Below are positions 43,829-55,203 of a stretch of DNA of 64,000 bases, piece by piece. The position numbers and the translations under genes are program-made. The stretch comes from Shewanella insulae (GTDB lineage: Bacteria > Pseudomonadota > Gammaproteobacteria > Enterobacterales > Shewanellaceae): NCBI RefSeq assembly GCF_009831655.1, contig NZ_WRPA01000010.1, positions 1 to 64,000 on the forward strand. The letters run 5' to 3'. Under the pieces are notes generated by a model that saw only the letters and a program-made list of their open reading frames with translations, searched no databases and was not told the DNA's origin. The first letter of the stretch is position 1; each line of letters opens with the position of its first letter.

Positions 43829-44056
43829 ATGGCCGATGTAACTCAATCTGCATCGCTGGCAAGCATTGCCGCGTACCTCAAACTCACCCATGAATGCGAT
43901 GAGCAGGAAGCGATGACCGAAGCCAAGGAGGTGATGCAAAACCTGGTCGCCATGCGACAGAAAGGCTTCATCACAGGTTGGTATTTCGATGCCCAGGGCC
44001 ACCTGGAGCTGCTGCCCAGCGAGGCGATCCTCAGACGCATCAATCCACCCAAATAA
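43829..44056 (+). CDS. Small conserved hypothetical protein (75 aa)
   Basis: The acidic, helical 75-residue protein begins MADVTQSASLASIAAYLKLT and ends with ILRRINPPK. AAGGTGG lies 7 nt before the ATG at 43829, a strong binding site. There is no signal or membrane segment and no recognised domain. Confidence 0.7.
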   Translation: MADVTQSASLASIAAYLKLTHECDEQEAMTEAKEVMQNLVAMRQKGFITGWYFDAQGHLELLPSEAILRRINPPK

Positions 44057-44195
44057 TAACCGAAATTATTGCCAATAAAATAAACAGCTGATCGCATTGC
44101 CACTCTTTCCCCGCTTACTTAAATAAACAAAAAGCTTTACTTAATTACTTACTGAGGTAGAGTAGTCCTACCTATTGATTCTTTTAAAGGTTGTC

Positions 44196-45428
44196 ATGAA
44201 GGCCACCGACTCCCTACAAGCCGCTCCAGAGCAGACTACCCAACGCATTCTCGGCGTCACCTTAATCGTTACCCTGATCAGTGTGGCGGGGATCGCCCTG
44301 CCTTATCCTGTCCTGGCACCGCTATTTCACGACAACAGCTCTCCCCTTACCCACTTCATGGGTCTGCCCAGCGAGTTTTTGATGGGTATCGTCTTAGGCA
44401 TCTATCCACTGGGGATCATCATAGGTGGCAGCTTCATAGGTAGCCTATCCGACACCTATGGGCGCAAGCGTCTACTTAGCCTCACCCTGATGGGCAGCGC
44501 GCTGGGTTATGGGCTCACGGCATTCGCCGCCCACTCGGAGCAGTTTGTGCTTTTCTGTCTCGCGCGTTTGCTGACGGGGATCTGCGAAGGCAACATCGCC
44601 ATCGCCAGGGCGATAGCGGCCGATCTCCATCCACAAATCGATAAGACCCGCAGTTTCTCGCTGATCAGCGCCATGGGCTATGGCGGCTACCTACTTGGAC
44701 CTTTAGCGGGCGGCTACCTCATCAATTGGGGAATGGAGATGGTATTTGGTGCGGCGGCCATCGCCTGTATTCTGTGTGCCCTCTTGAGTCATCAACTCCT
44801 GCCCCGTCAACTCGATGAGACTAAGGTCAATGCCGACAAAGCTTCCAGCCTGGTCCTACTTAAAGAACCCGCCCTGAGACGCTTCTTTCTGCTCTATCTA
44901 CTGCTGACCATGGGAGTAAACTTCTACTATGAGTTCTATCCGCTGCACCTGGTGCAACAAGCGGCCTTCACGCCGGCGCAGATCAGCTGGGTAACCGTTT
45001 TGCTCACCGCCTGCATGATCGCCACCAGCATCTGGTTCACGCCTCTATTACAACGCAGACTCAACCACGCCAGCGCGAGCCTGATGGGGATCTCGCTATT
45101 TGGTGTCTCTTTGGCCTGTTTTCCCTATCTCGCCAATGCCAGCTATCTGCTGACCTTCATGACCATAGGCGCGGGCATTGCCATCTACAACAGCTTCCTG
45201 CCGACCTACCTGTCTCATGCCTATCAAGACAGACCACAGGGACAACTCATGGGCATGCTGGTGACCATCTTCTGTGTCGGCAACTTGCTCGCCGCCCTCT
45301 TAGGTGGCCTGCTAGCCGTGTTTGATGTCAAGATCGTCTTGCTGATCGGAGCCCTGTGCGCGGTAGGCGCCGGAGCCATTCTATATCACGGTCACTTCAA
45401 GGCTAGATGCTGGCCAGCGCACAATTAA
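44196..45428 (+). CDS. Major facilitator superfamily transporter
   Basis: The 410-residue protein has twelve predicted membrane helices and the MFS loop 2-3 signature GSLSDTYGRKRLL (residues about 80-92). It resembles drug-efflux MFS proteins (TetA-like layout), but the substrate is unknown. The ATG at 44196 has AGG upstream; the frame is open to 44175. Confidence 0.85.
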   Translation: MKATDSLQAAPEQTTQRILGVTLIVTLISVAGIALPYPVLAPLFHDNSSPLTHFMGLPSEFLMGIVLGIYPLGIIIGGSFIGSLSDTYGRKRLLSLTLMGSALGYGLTAFAAHSEQFVLFCLARLLTGICEGNIAIARAIAADLHPQIDKTRSFSLISAMGYGGYLLGPLAGGYLINWGMEMVFGAAAIACILCALLSHQLLPRQLDETKVNADKASSLVLLKEPALRRFFLLYLLLTMGVNFYYEFYPLHLVQQAAFTPAQISWVTVLLTACMIATSIWFTPLLQRRLNHASASLMGISLFGVSLACFPYLANASYLLTFMTIGAGIAIYNSFLPTYLSHAYQDRPQGQLMGMLVTIFCVGNLLAALLGGLLAVFDVKIVLLIGALCAVGAGAILYHGHFKARCWPAHN

Positions 45429-45468
45429 CCCCCAAAATTAGGCGCAGCTCAAATTTCACCCCTTAAAA

Positions 45469-45490
45469 ATGGGTGGATTTCCACCCATTG
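45469..45490. terminator. Hairpin between the MFS gene and dctP
   Basis: AATGGGTGG and CCACCCATT form a 9-bp stem around ATTT. No T-run follows on the plus strand. It probably ends the MFS transcript or insulates the dctP promoter. Confidence 0.5.
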
Positions 45491-45596
45491 AAATAAGACT
45501 AATGGGCGACAATCTCCCCAAGCACACCTGTTTACTAATCAACCAACTCACCGCAACATATTGATATAGGTCGATTTACATAATTTAAACATCTTT

Positions 45597-45612
45597 GGCC
45601 TGGTCCTTGCCT
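45597..45612 (+). promoter_or_regulatory. Sigma-54 promoter upstream of dctP
   Basis: TGGCCTGGTCCTTGCC matches the sigma-54 consensus YTGGCACG-N4-TTGCW, with the GG and GC dinucleotides at the right spacing. It lies 82 bp before the dctP start. The operon is followed by dctB/dctD, whose DctD is a sigma-54 activator, so this is the expected target promoter. Confidence 0.8.
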
Positions 45613-45681
45613 ATAATTTTGATGAGTTAATCACATCGTGAACCTGCAGTCGCCCTAAGGCACTGAAGGATTAACTATTAA

Positions 45682-46704
<1,023 letters not shown>

Positions 46705-46738
46705 TAGGCACTAACCCCCAACCTAATAGGGAAGTATT

Positions 46739-46768
46739 GAGGCCGTTTCCACGGCATTCGGCCTCTTT
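46739..46768 (+). terminator. Attenuator hairpin between dctP and dctQ
   Basis: GAGGCCG (46739-46745) pairs with CGGCCTC (46759-46765), followed by TTT. Partial termination here would give more DctP than membrane subunits, a common TRAP-operon arrangement. Confidence 0.65.
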
Positions 46769-46789
46769 CCTATTTGAGGAGTCTTAGAG

Positions 46790-47428
46790 ATGATGTCTCG
46801 CTTTTTTTCTCATATCGAAGAGGTGGTGCTTAACGCCTTGATCACAGCAATGACCCTACTGGTCTTTGTGGAGGTGATCGCACGTTTCTTCTTTAACACA
46901 GGTTTCTTGTGGATCCAGGAACTTACGCTCACCATCTGCGGCTGGTTCGTACTGTTTGGCATGTCCTATGGCGTCAAGATCGGCGCGCACATAGGGGTAG
47001 ATGCCTTCGTGAAGAAGCTTCCCGCCAAGGGGCGCAAGTATACCGCCTTGCTGGCCGTAGCCATCTGTCTCGTCTACTGCGGCATGTTCCTGGTCGGTAG
47101 CTGGGACTATCTGGCGAAGATGTATCAGATAGGCGTGCCCATGGAAGATATCGACTTCCCTCATTTTCTCATTAGCGGACTGGATCCAGACAAGGCCTGG
47201 GAATACCTGCGCATCGACGTCGAAGAACCTGCCGTGCCACTGTGGATCTCCCAAAGCATACTACTCATCGGCTTTAGCTTGTTGACCTGGCGCTTCCTAC
47301 AGCTGGCCCTTGCCATCATCACCAACAAGACCGACGGCTTCGCCTTTGCCGATGAAGCTAAGGAGAGCATGCACCTTATCGATCAGGAGGCTCAGGCCGA
47401 CGACAAGCAGCCGGGAGACCAAAAATAA
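46790..47428 (+). CDS. dctQ: TRAP transporter small membrane subunit DctQ
   Basis: The 212-residue protein has four membrane helices and a WIQELTLTICGWFVLFG segment typical of DctQ. GAGGAG precedes the ATG pair. It overlaps dctM by one base (TAATG). It couples DctP to the DctM sodium-driven transport subunit. Confidence 0.92.
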   Translation: MMSRFFSHIEEVVLNALITAMTLLVFVEVIARFFFNTGFLWIQELTLTICGWFVLFGMSYGVKIGAHIGVDAFVKKLPAKGRKYTALLAVAICLVYCGMFLVGSWDYLAKMYQIGVPMEDIDFPHFLISGLDPDKAWEYLRIDVEEPAVPLWISQSILLIGFSLLTWRFLQLALAIITNKTDGFAFADEAKESMHLIDQEAQADDKQPGDQK

Positions 47429-48825
47429 TGACTATAGCAACCCTCTTTATCAGCCTGTTAGTCTGTATGCTGCTGGGCATGCCAATCGCCATCGCGCTTG
47501 GCTTCTCCAGCATGTTGACCATCTTGCTCTTCTCCGATGACTCACTGGCCTCGGTCGCATTGAAACTCTATGAGTCCACCTCGGAGCACTACACCCTGCT
47601 GGCGATCCCCTTCTTCATCCTTTCGTCGGCGTTTCTCTCCACCGGTGGCGTCGCCCGGCGTATCATCGACTTTGCCATGGACAGTGTGGGGCATATCCGA
47701 GGCGGCCTCGCCATGGCCTCAGTCATGGCCTGCATGCTGTTTGCCGCTGTGTCCGGCTCATCCCCCGCCACAGTTGCCGCCATCGGCTCTATCGTTATCG
47801 TCGGCATGGTCAGGGCCGGCTATCCAGAGAAGTTTGCTGCCGGGGTGATCACCACCTCGGGCACACTGGGTATTCTGATCCCTCCCTCAATCGTCATGCT
47901 GGTCTATGCGGCGGCGACAGAAGTTTCGGCGGCGCGCATGTTCATGGCGGGGCTTATCCCAGGTCTGATGATGGGACTGCTGTTAATGCTCGCCATCTAC
48001 ATAGTGGCCCGCATCAAGAAGCTGCCATCAAGACCCTTTCCCGGTCTGCGTCCCCTGGCCATCTCCAGCGCCAAGGCGATGGGCGGCCTGGCGCTGATCT
48101 TTATCGTACTCGGCTCCATCTATGGCGGCGTCGCCAGCCCAACCGAGGCGGCAGCCGTCGCCTGCGTCTACGCCTATTTCATCGCGGTATTTGGTTATCG
48201 TGATATCGGCCCGCTGAAAAACGTCAGCTGGCGTAACAGCGGCGAGTCGCTCATCAAAGCCGCGCTGCGTAACCTGGGCTTCATGGTGCTGGCCGTGCTA
48301 AAGACCCCAGCCGACAAGGAGATCCGCCACGTGGTGCGCGATGGCGCCAAGGTCAGCATCATGTTGCTGTTCATCATCGCCAACGCCATGCTGTTCGCCC
48401 ACGTACTCACCACGGAGCGCATTCCGCACCTTATTGCCGAGACCATTGTGGGCATGGGGCTGCCGGTATGGGGCTTCCTCATCATAGTCAACTTGCTACT
48501 ATTGGCGGCGGGTAACTTCATGGAACCATCGGCCATCTTGCTGATCATGGCACCTATCCTGTTCCCTATCGCTACCCAGCTGGGGATAGACCCTATTCAC
48601 CTGGGGATCATCATGGTAGTGAACATGGAGATAGGCATGTTGACGCCGCCCGTAGGGCTCAACCTGTTTGTGACCGCGGGGATCACTGGGCGCAGCATGG
48701 GATGGGTGATTCACTCCTGTATCCCTTGGCTACTACTGCTGCTCTTCTTCCTGGCACTGATCACCTATATTCCGCAGATCTCCCTGTTCCTACCGGAATA
48801 TATCGATAAGTTAAACGGTTATTAA
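47428..48825 (+). CDS. dctM: TRAP transporter large membrane subunit DctM
   Basis: The 465-residue protein has about twelve helices and the conserved VSGSSPATVAAIGS and GTLGILIPPSIVMLVY motifs (residues about 105-155). It mediates sodium-coupled uptake of C4-dicarboxylates. It is translated with dctQ by overlap and followed by a long terminator. A hydrophilic insertion around residues 245-300 is a normal variation in Shewanella-type proteins. Confidence 0.94.
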   Translation: MTIATLFISLLVCMLLGMPIAIALGFSSMLTILLFSDDSLASVALKLYESTSEHYTLLAIPFFILSSAFLSTGGVARRIIDFAMDSVGHIRGGLAMASVMACMLFAAVSGSSPATVAAIGSIVIVGMVRAGYPEKFAAGVITTSGTLGILIPPSIVMLVYAAATEVSAARMFMAGLIPGLMMGLLLMLAIYIVARIKKLPSRPFPGLRPLAISSAKAMGGLALIFIVLGSIYGGVASPTEAAAVACVYAYFIAVFGYRDIGPLKNVSWRNSGESLIKAALRNLGFMVLAVLKTPADKEIRHVVRDGAKVSIMLLFIIANAMLFAHVLTTERIPHLIAETIVGMGLPVWGFLIIVNLLLLAAGNFMEPSAILLIMAPILFPIATQLGIDPIHLGIIMVVNMEIGMLTPPVGLNLFVTAGITGRSMGWVIHSCIPWLLLLLFFLALITYIPQISLFLPEYIDKLNGY

Positions 48826-48850
48826 AACACTTGATTTTATTTAACAATTG

Positions 48851-48899
48851 GGCGAGTCTGAAATGAGATCTTAAGATCTCCTTTCCAGGCTCGCTTTTT
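48851..48899 (+). terminator. Terminator of the dctPQM operon
   Basis: GCGAG...CTCGC forms the outer stem around an inner palindrome (GAGATCTT/AAGATCTC), followed by TTTTT. It ends the transporter transcript; dctB starts directly after. Confidence 0.82.
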
Positions 48900-48917
48900 C
48901 AATTGGACATGCCTTTT

Positions 48918-50732
48918 ATGTCGAAAATGATAACAAGAAGAAAATACCTCGGCGTCGGACTCATCATATTCCTGGGCCTCGCCTTTACCCTACGCGTCGC
49001 CTACTGGTTCCATCTGGAACATGGCTATGAGATGACACGGCAACAATCCAACGCCCAGATGAAGGAGCTGCTGAGCTTCCTCTCGGGCTCACTCAGCCGT
49101 TATGAGAGCATACCCCATGTGCTCTCGACCAACCCTCTGCTGGCAAACGCCCTGTTAAAACAGGACGATCCCAATACTATCACCCCACTCAACCGCTACC
49201 TGGAGGAAATCCAGAGCATCACTGAGGCGCTGGATATCTATCTAGTCAATATCGACGGCGATGCCATCGCCGCCAGTAACTGGCAGCAGAGCTACTCCTT
49301 TATTGGCAAGAATTACGCCTTCCGCCCCTATTTCAAGGACGCCATCGAAGGCAAGATGGGCCGCTATTTCGCCGTCGGCACCAGCTCAAATAAACGCGGC
49401 TACTACTTCTCCTACCCCATCTACAGCCATGGCTATCCTGTCACGCCCAGTCAGGGGGAGGCTAAGGTGTTAGGAGCGATCGTGGTCAAGGTCGATGTCA
49501 CCGAGATAGAGCAGCAGAGCACGGGCATGGCCAGGGGCAGTAGCTATGAGTTCGCCATCAGCGATCCAGACAACATAATCTTCCTCTCCAGTCGCCCAGA
49601 GTGGCGCCTCACCGCCCTGGTACCAGTGACCCAACAGCTTAAACAGCGCATAGAGACATCGAGACGCTATGCCAACCGCGACATCAGGCCACTGGCAATC
49701 GAGCCGCCCTTTGCCGCCTCGCTGGCGGCGGACTATCAAATCTATCAGATAGGCGAGGATAAACTAGGTACGGAATTTATGGATAATGCCGCCTTCATGA
49801 GTGATGCGGGGTGGCGGGTGCATATCCTATCGCCCATGGCACCCATATACCGCTCTCTCCCCCCCCTGCTCCTGCTCTATGGTGCCCTCTACCTGCTATG
49901 CGCACTGGCACTGTTATTTGCCATAGAGAAACGTAAGAATACCCGCCGCATGCAACAGGCCCACGAGCAGTTAGAGCAGAGGGTCAAGGAGCGCACCCAG
50001 GAATTGGAGACCAGCCATCAGCAGCTGAAAGAGACCCAGGATGAACTGATCCAGGCCGCCAAGTTGACAGTGATAGGCAGCCTCTCGGCCAGCATCAACC
50101 ATGAGATCAATCAACCCCTGGCGGCCATTCGCAGCTATGCGCAGAACACCCAGACCCTGCTGTCCCGAGCCAAGTGGGACGATGTCTCCAGTAACATCAT
50201 GACCATCATAGAACTCACCGATCGCCTGGCGGCCATCGTGTCGCAATTTAAGAGTTTCACCCGCAAGAGCCAGGGTAACGACAAGGCGATTAGCGTGGCG
50301 CAATGTATCAGGGATGCACTGACCATCATCCAGCCCGAGGCGGACAAGCAAGGGATCGATCTCGTGCTAAACAATACCGAATGCCAGACGCTAATCTGGG
50401 GCGATCCTATCCGGCTGCAACAGGTGTTAGTCAACTTGATGAGTAATGCCATGGTCGCCATGCGCGCCAGCAACCCAAAACAGCTGATCATAGGCGTGGT
50501 AGTGAGTAATCGCCTGGAGATCACCATAGAGGATACCGGCACAGGCATAGACGAGAGTCAGATGCAGAAGATTTTCGATCCCTACTACACCAGCTCGCGC
50601 CAGGGGCTTGGCTTGGGGCTGTCTATATCCCGGCGTATCGTAGAGGCGATGCAGGGCAAAATCAGCGTCGCCAATCGCGAACAGGGCGGCGCCATCTTCC
50701 AGATCACTTTGCCAATACATGCGGTAGGTTAG
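48918..50732 (+). CDS. dctB: Sensor histidine kinase DctB
   Basis: The protein has about 604 residues. It has a membrane helix (residues about 8-30), a periplasmic PDC/dCache sensor (about 35-290), a second helix, a coiled coil, a HisKA domain with NHEINQPLAAIRSYAQ (phospho-acceptor histidine) and an HATPase domain with N, G1 (DTGTGID) and G2 (GLGLGLSISR) boxes. It senses extracellular dicarboxylates and phosphorylates DctD. The start is uncertain (ATG at 48909 or 48918, or TTG at 48903). It ends two bases before dctD. Confidence 0.92.
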   Translation: MSKMITRRKYLGVGLIIFLGLAFTLRVAYWFHLEHGYEMTRQQSNAQMKELLSFLSGSLSRYESIPHVLSTNPLLANALLKQDDPNTITPLNRYLEEIQSITEALDIYLVNIDGDAIAASNWQQSYSFIGKNYAFRPYFKDAIEGKMGRYFAVGTSSNKRGYYFSYPIYSHGYPVTPSQGEAKVLGAIVVKVDVTEIEQQSTGMARGSSYEFAISDPDNIIFLSSRPEWRLTALVPVTQQLKQRIETSRRYANRDIRPLAIEPPFAASLAADYQIYQIGEDKLGTEFMDNAAFMSDAGWRVHILSPMAPIYRSLPPLLLLYGALYLLCALALLFAIEKRKNTRRMQQAHEQLEQRVKERTQELETSHQQLKETQDELIQAAKLTVIGSLSASINHEINQPLAAIRSYAQNTQTLLSRAKWDDVSSNIMTIIELTDRLAAIVSQFKSFTRKSQGNDKAISVAQCIRDALTIIQPEADKQGIDLVLNNTECQTLIWGDPIRLQQVLVNLMSNAMVAMRASNPKQLIIGVVVSNRLEITIEDTGTGIDESQMQKIFDPYYTSSRQGLGLGLSISRRIVEAMQGKISVANREQGGAIFQITLPIHAVG

Positions 50733-50734
50733 CG

Positions 50735-52102
<1,368 letters not shown>

Positions 52103-52143
52103 TCGAGGCCGCCAATTTTTTCCCCTCATGAAAAATGAGCCCG

Positions 52144-53361
52144 TTAGCCCGCCGCATCCAATAGCGGCGAGCGCGGTCCATGGGAGCGTTGCAGCATCAC
52201 CACGATAAAAATTACGCCACTAAGCAGGGTCAGGCTGCCAGCCACCACGCCACTCCAGCCCCAATACTGCCAAAACGGTAACAGGAAAGGCCCGCCCAAT
52301 GCCGCCCCTAGATAGTAACTACACAGGTAGAGCGCCGTGGCCTTCGCCCTGTGCTGCTGGGCGCGCTGGGCCACCCAGGCGTTGCAGACACTGTGAAAGG
52401 TGAAGAAGCCAAAGCTCGACAGCAAGAATCCTATGACGATGGCGCTGCTGGTATCCCCCAGGGTCACCAGGCTACCGACGCACATCATCACCGCCGAGAG
52501 GATAAACAGCGGCTGACGTCCCAGGCGGGCCACCCACTTGGCGGAGCGAAACGAGGCATAGGTACCGCTCAGATAACAGAGGAAGATCAGGGTGACCTGA
52601 AACTTCCCCCAGTGAAACGGCGCCTGCATAAGATGCAGTTGGATATAGCTGAATTGATTGACCATCACCATGAAGGCCAGCGCCCCCAAAAGATAGAGCT
52701 TCACCAGAGTTGCATCACCAAGGTGCAGACCAAAGCCCTTGAGATCCGCCAGGCCAAAAGCGCTCTTGCGTTGACGGCGTCGGATCCGCACCCGATCGAG
52801 CCGCGGCAGTAACATGAGTACGCCCACCACGCCCGCCAGGGTCAAGATGGTCACCAGGCCCATGGCCTCTACCCAGCTCAGATACTCTGTCATCAAACCG
52901 CCGAGCAGTCGCCCCGCGATGCCCCCAAGACTGTTGGCGCCGATATAGATAGCCCCAGCCTTGAGCAGCACGCTGGTATCGAGCAGATCCTTAAAATAGG
53001 CCATGGCGATGGCGGGCACCGCCGCCAGCAGTATCCCCTGAAACAGGCGCACCGCCACCAGCGCCGAGAAATCCTGCACCCAGATCAACATGATATCCGC
53101 CACCACCAACAGGGCCAGGCTCCACAGCAGCGGCTTACGCCTGCCGAGCTTGTCCGACAAGGTGGCATAGAAGAGTAGCGCAAAGGCCATGGAGAAGCTG
53201 GTCACCGACAGCAACAATGTGGCATGGGCCGGCGACACGCTAAAACTGGTCGCGATCAGCGGCAACATTCCCTGCACCATATACAGGTTAATGTAGATCA
53301 CCACTGAGGCCAGCGACAGGCCCCAGATCAGACGAAGTTGTAGTGGACGGCTGGCGGTCAT
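52144..53361 (-). CDS. Major facilitator superfamily transporter (YnfM-like)
   Basis: The 405-residue twelve-helix protein has the MFS motif LSDKLGRRKPLL (residues about 66-77). The pattern resembles sugar/arabinose-efflux-type MFS proteins such as YnfM. It is divergent from a LysR gene across a 166-bp region holding a strong palindrome, so the LysR protein is its likely regulator. The ATG at 53361 is chosen over the GTG at 53391. Confidence 0.82.
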   Translation of the reverse strand: MTASRPLQLRLIWGLSLASVVIYINLYMVQGMLPLIATSFSVSPAHATLLLSVTSFSMAFALLFYATLSDKLGRRKPLLWSLALLVVADIMLIWVQDFSALVAVRLFQGILLAAVPAIAMAYFKDLLDTSVLLKAGAIYIGANSLGGIAGRLLGGLMTEYLSWVEAMGLVTILTLAGVVGVLMLLPRLDRVRIRRRQRKSAFGLADLKGFGLHLGDATLVKLYLLGALAFMVMVNQFSYIQLHLMQAPFHWGKFQVTLIFLCYLSGTYASFRSAKWVARLGRQPLFILSAVMMCVGSLVTLGDTSSAIVIGFLLSSFGFFTFHSVCNAWVAQRAQQHRAKATALYLCSYYLGAALGGPFLLPFWQYWGWSGVVAGSLTLLSGVIFIVVMLQRSHGPRSPLLDAAG

Positions 53362-53438
53362 GATATCGCGCTCAAAAGGATAGATAGACACAGGCTAGCA
53401 CCGGCGCTAACATAACAAAAATAGATTATAAATATGAT

Positions 53439-53461
53439 ATCGATAATATTTTATTATCGAT
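53439..53461. promoter_or_regulatory. Palindromic operator in the MFS/LysR intergenic region
   Basis: ATCGATAA (53439-53446) and TTATCGAT (53454-53461) are perfect inverted repeats around TATTTTA. The T-N11-A pattern and divergent context fit a LysR-type binding site. It lies about 67 bp before the lysR start. Confidence 0.7.
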
Positions 53462-53527
53462 GATTCAAGGTTCAAACCGATAGCATTGCGTCTGTAAGCG
53501 ACAAGGCCTCACTCGGGGTGGTAAAAC

Positions 53528-54418
53528 ATGGATATCAAACAGCTTAGACAGTTCGAGGCGCTCGCCAGCAAGGGCAGCTTTACCCTGGCGGCCAAGCAGC
53601 TCAACATAGCTCAGCCGGCCCTGAGCCAGGGGATCAAACGCCTCGAAGAATTCCTCGGGGTAACGCTCGTAAACCGCAACAAACACTATCGCGGTCAAGA
53701 CGGTAGCCGCCTCACCCTCACCGCCGAGGGCGAAGCGCTGGCACAACATGCCAGACTCATCCTCAAGCAGGTCAAACAGGCAGAGGCCCATATTAAGTCG
53801 ATGGCCAACCTCACCAAGGGCGAGGTACGCATCGCTGTGCCCGGCATGCTCGGCTCCTACTACCTGCCCTCTCGCCTGATGGCCTTCAGGCACAGGTATC
53901 CAGATCTCAAGCTCTCCTTGTTCGAAGGTGGCACCCGCGACAGCCTGCGGATGTTGCAAAACGAAGAGGTGGATATCGCCATCATCACTGGGCAAGACCT
54001 GCAGCCTAATTTCGATAGCCATCTACTGCTCAGAGAACAGATGGTAGTGGCCGTGGGGGAAGATCACCCCTTGGCGGAGCACTCGGGGATCACCCTGGAG
54101 CAGTTCTTCGAGCAGGAGCTGGTGATGTTTAAGCCCGGCTATTTTCACCGCGAGTGGATGCTATCTCAGGCCAAGGCGCTAGATCTCGAGGTGAATATTG
54201 CCTTCGAAACCAACCTTATCAACCTGATCAAGCAGGTGGTCGCCCAGGGATTTGCCATCACCAGCGTGCTGGAGATGGTGATCGAGGCAAGAGATCCTAT
54301 CCGCGCCATCCCCTTCTCACCTGCGGTGCATCTGGACCTGCATATTGCCTGGAATAGAGAACGCCCCATCGGCCTGGCCGACAGGGCGTTCGTCGAGTTC
54401 TTGATGAATAACCCTTAG
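53528..54418 (+). CDS. LysR-family transcriptional regulator
   Basis: The 296-residue protein has an N-terminal winged helix-turn-helix (FEALASKGSFTLAAKQLNIA) and a substrate-binding domain (residues about 90-290). The GGTRDSLRMLQNEEVDIAII block is characteristic. It is divergent from the MFS transporter gene and probably controls it. Confidence 0.88.
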   Translation: MDIKQLRQFEALASKGSFTLAAKQLNIAQPALSQGIKRLEEFLGVTLVNRNKHYRGQDGSRLTLTAEGEALAQHARLILKQVKQAEAHIKSMANLTKGEVRIAVPGMLGSYYLPSRLMAFRHRYPDLKLSLFEGGTRDSLRMLQNEEVDIAIITGQDLQPNFDSHLLLREQMVVAVGEDHPLAEHSGITLEQFFEQELVMFKPGYFHREWMLSQAKALDLEVNIAFETNLINLIKQVVAQGFAITSVLEMVIEARDPIRAIPFSPAVHLDLHIAWNRERPIGLADRAFVEFLMNNP

Positions 54419-54441
54419 CAGAAAGCTAAGGGCCTAGTCAC

Positions 54442-55086
54442 CTAGATGGCATCCGCCTGACGCTCGGGCGCCGCCAACTGGAAGGCCTCTAACTTATGGC
54501 AGTTATCCCAGATGCGACGAATATTGGGATAAGCGCCTAAGTCGACCTTGAAACGATTGGCGTTATAGACCTGAGGGATCAGGCAGAGATCCGCCAGCGT
54601 CACCTCATCGCCATAGCAGTAGGTGCCGGCATGTCTTTCCAGCTGCTTCTCGAAGGCGCTAAAGCCCTGGTGGATCCAGTGATGGTACCAGGCGTTCTTG
54701 GTATCCTCATCCAACTCAAGCGTGTTGGTGAGATACTGCAACACCTTGAGGTTGTTCAGCGGATGCACCTCACAGGCGATAGAGAGTGCCATGGCGCGCA
54801 CCTCGGCCCTTGCCTTGGGATCTTTTGGCAGCATCATGATACCGCCATACTGCTCATCGAGATATTCGATGATCGCCAGCGACTGAGACAAGACAAACTC
54901 GTTGTCGCCTTCGATCAGGGTTGGCACCAACTCCTGGGGATTGAGCGCCGCATACTCGGGTAAATGCTGCTCGCCGCCATTCTTCACCAGATGCACAGAT
55001 TCGAGCTCTGCATCCAGCCCCTTTAAATTCAATGCGATACGCACCCGATAAGCGGCGCTGGAGCGCCAGTAGCCCAATAATTTCAT
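54442..55086 (-). CDS. maiA: Maleylacetoacetate isomerase (zeta-class GST)
   Basis: The 214-residue protein has a thioredoxin-like N-domain with RSSAAYRVRIALNLKG and a helical C-domain. The cysteine of the eukaryotic SSCSWRVR motif is alanine here, as in many bacterial enzymes. It isomerises maleylacetoacetate to fumarylacetoacetate. AGGAGC lies 7 nt before the ATG at 55086. It is downstream of the hydrolase gene for the next pathway step, on the same strand. Confidence 0.92.
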   Translation of the reverse strand: MKLLGYWRSSAAYRVRIALNLKGLDAELESVHLVKNGGEQHLPEYAALNPQELVPTLIEGDNEFVLSQSLAIIEYLDEQYGGIMMLPKDPKARAEVRAMALSIACEVHPLNNLKVLQYLTNTLELDEDTKNAWYHHWIHQGFSAFEKQLERHAGTYCYGDEVTLADLCLIPQVYNANRFKVDLGAYPNIRRIWDNCHKLEAFQLAAPERQADAI

Positions 55087-55161
55087 CACAAAGCTCCTCT
55101 TTTCCTTAGCTCTTTATCTGCTTGGCAATTTACGGCCTTGGCTGACGGTGATTACAAAAAC

Positions 55162-55181
55162 GGGGCAACCTTGGTCGCCCC
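55162..55181 (-). terminator. Terminator or attenuator between fah and maiA
   Basis: GGGGC-a-ACC pairs with GGT-c-GCCCC and, on the minus strand, is followed by GTTTTT. It probably reduces read-through from fah into maiA. Confidence 0.65.
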
Positions 55182-55203
55182 GAAATATCAACAAAACTGA
55201 GAA

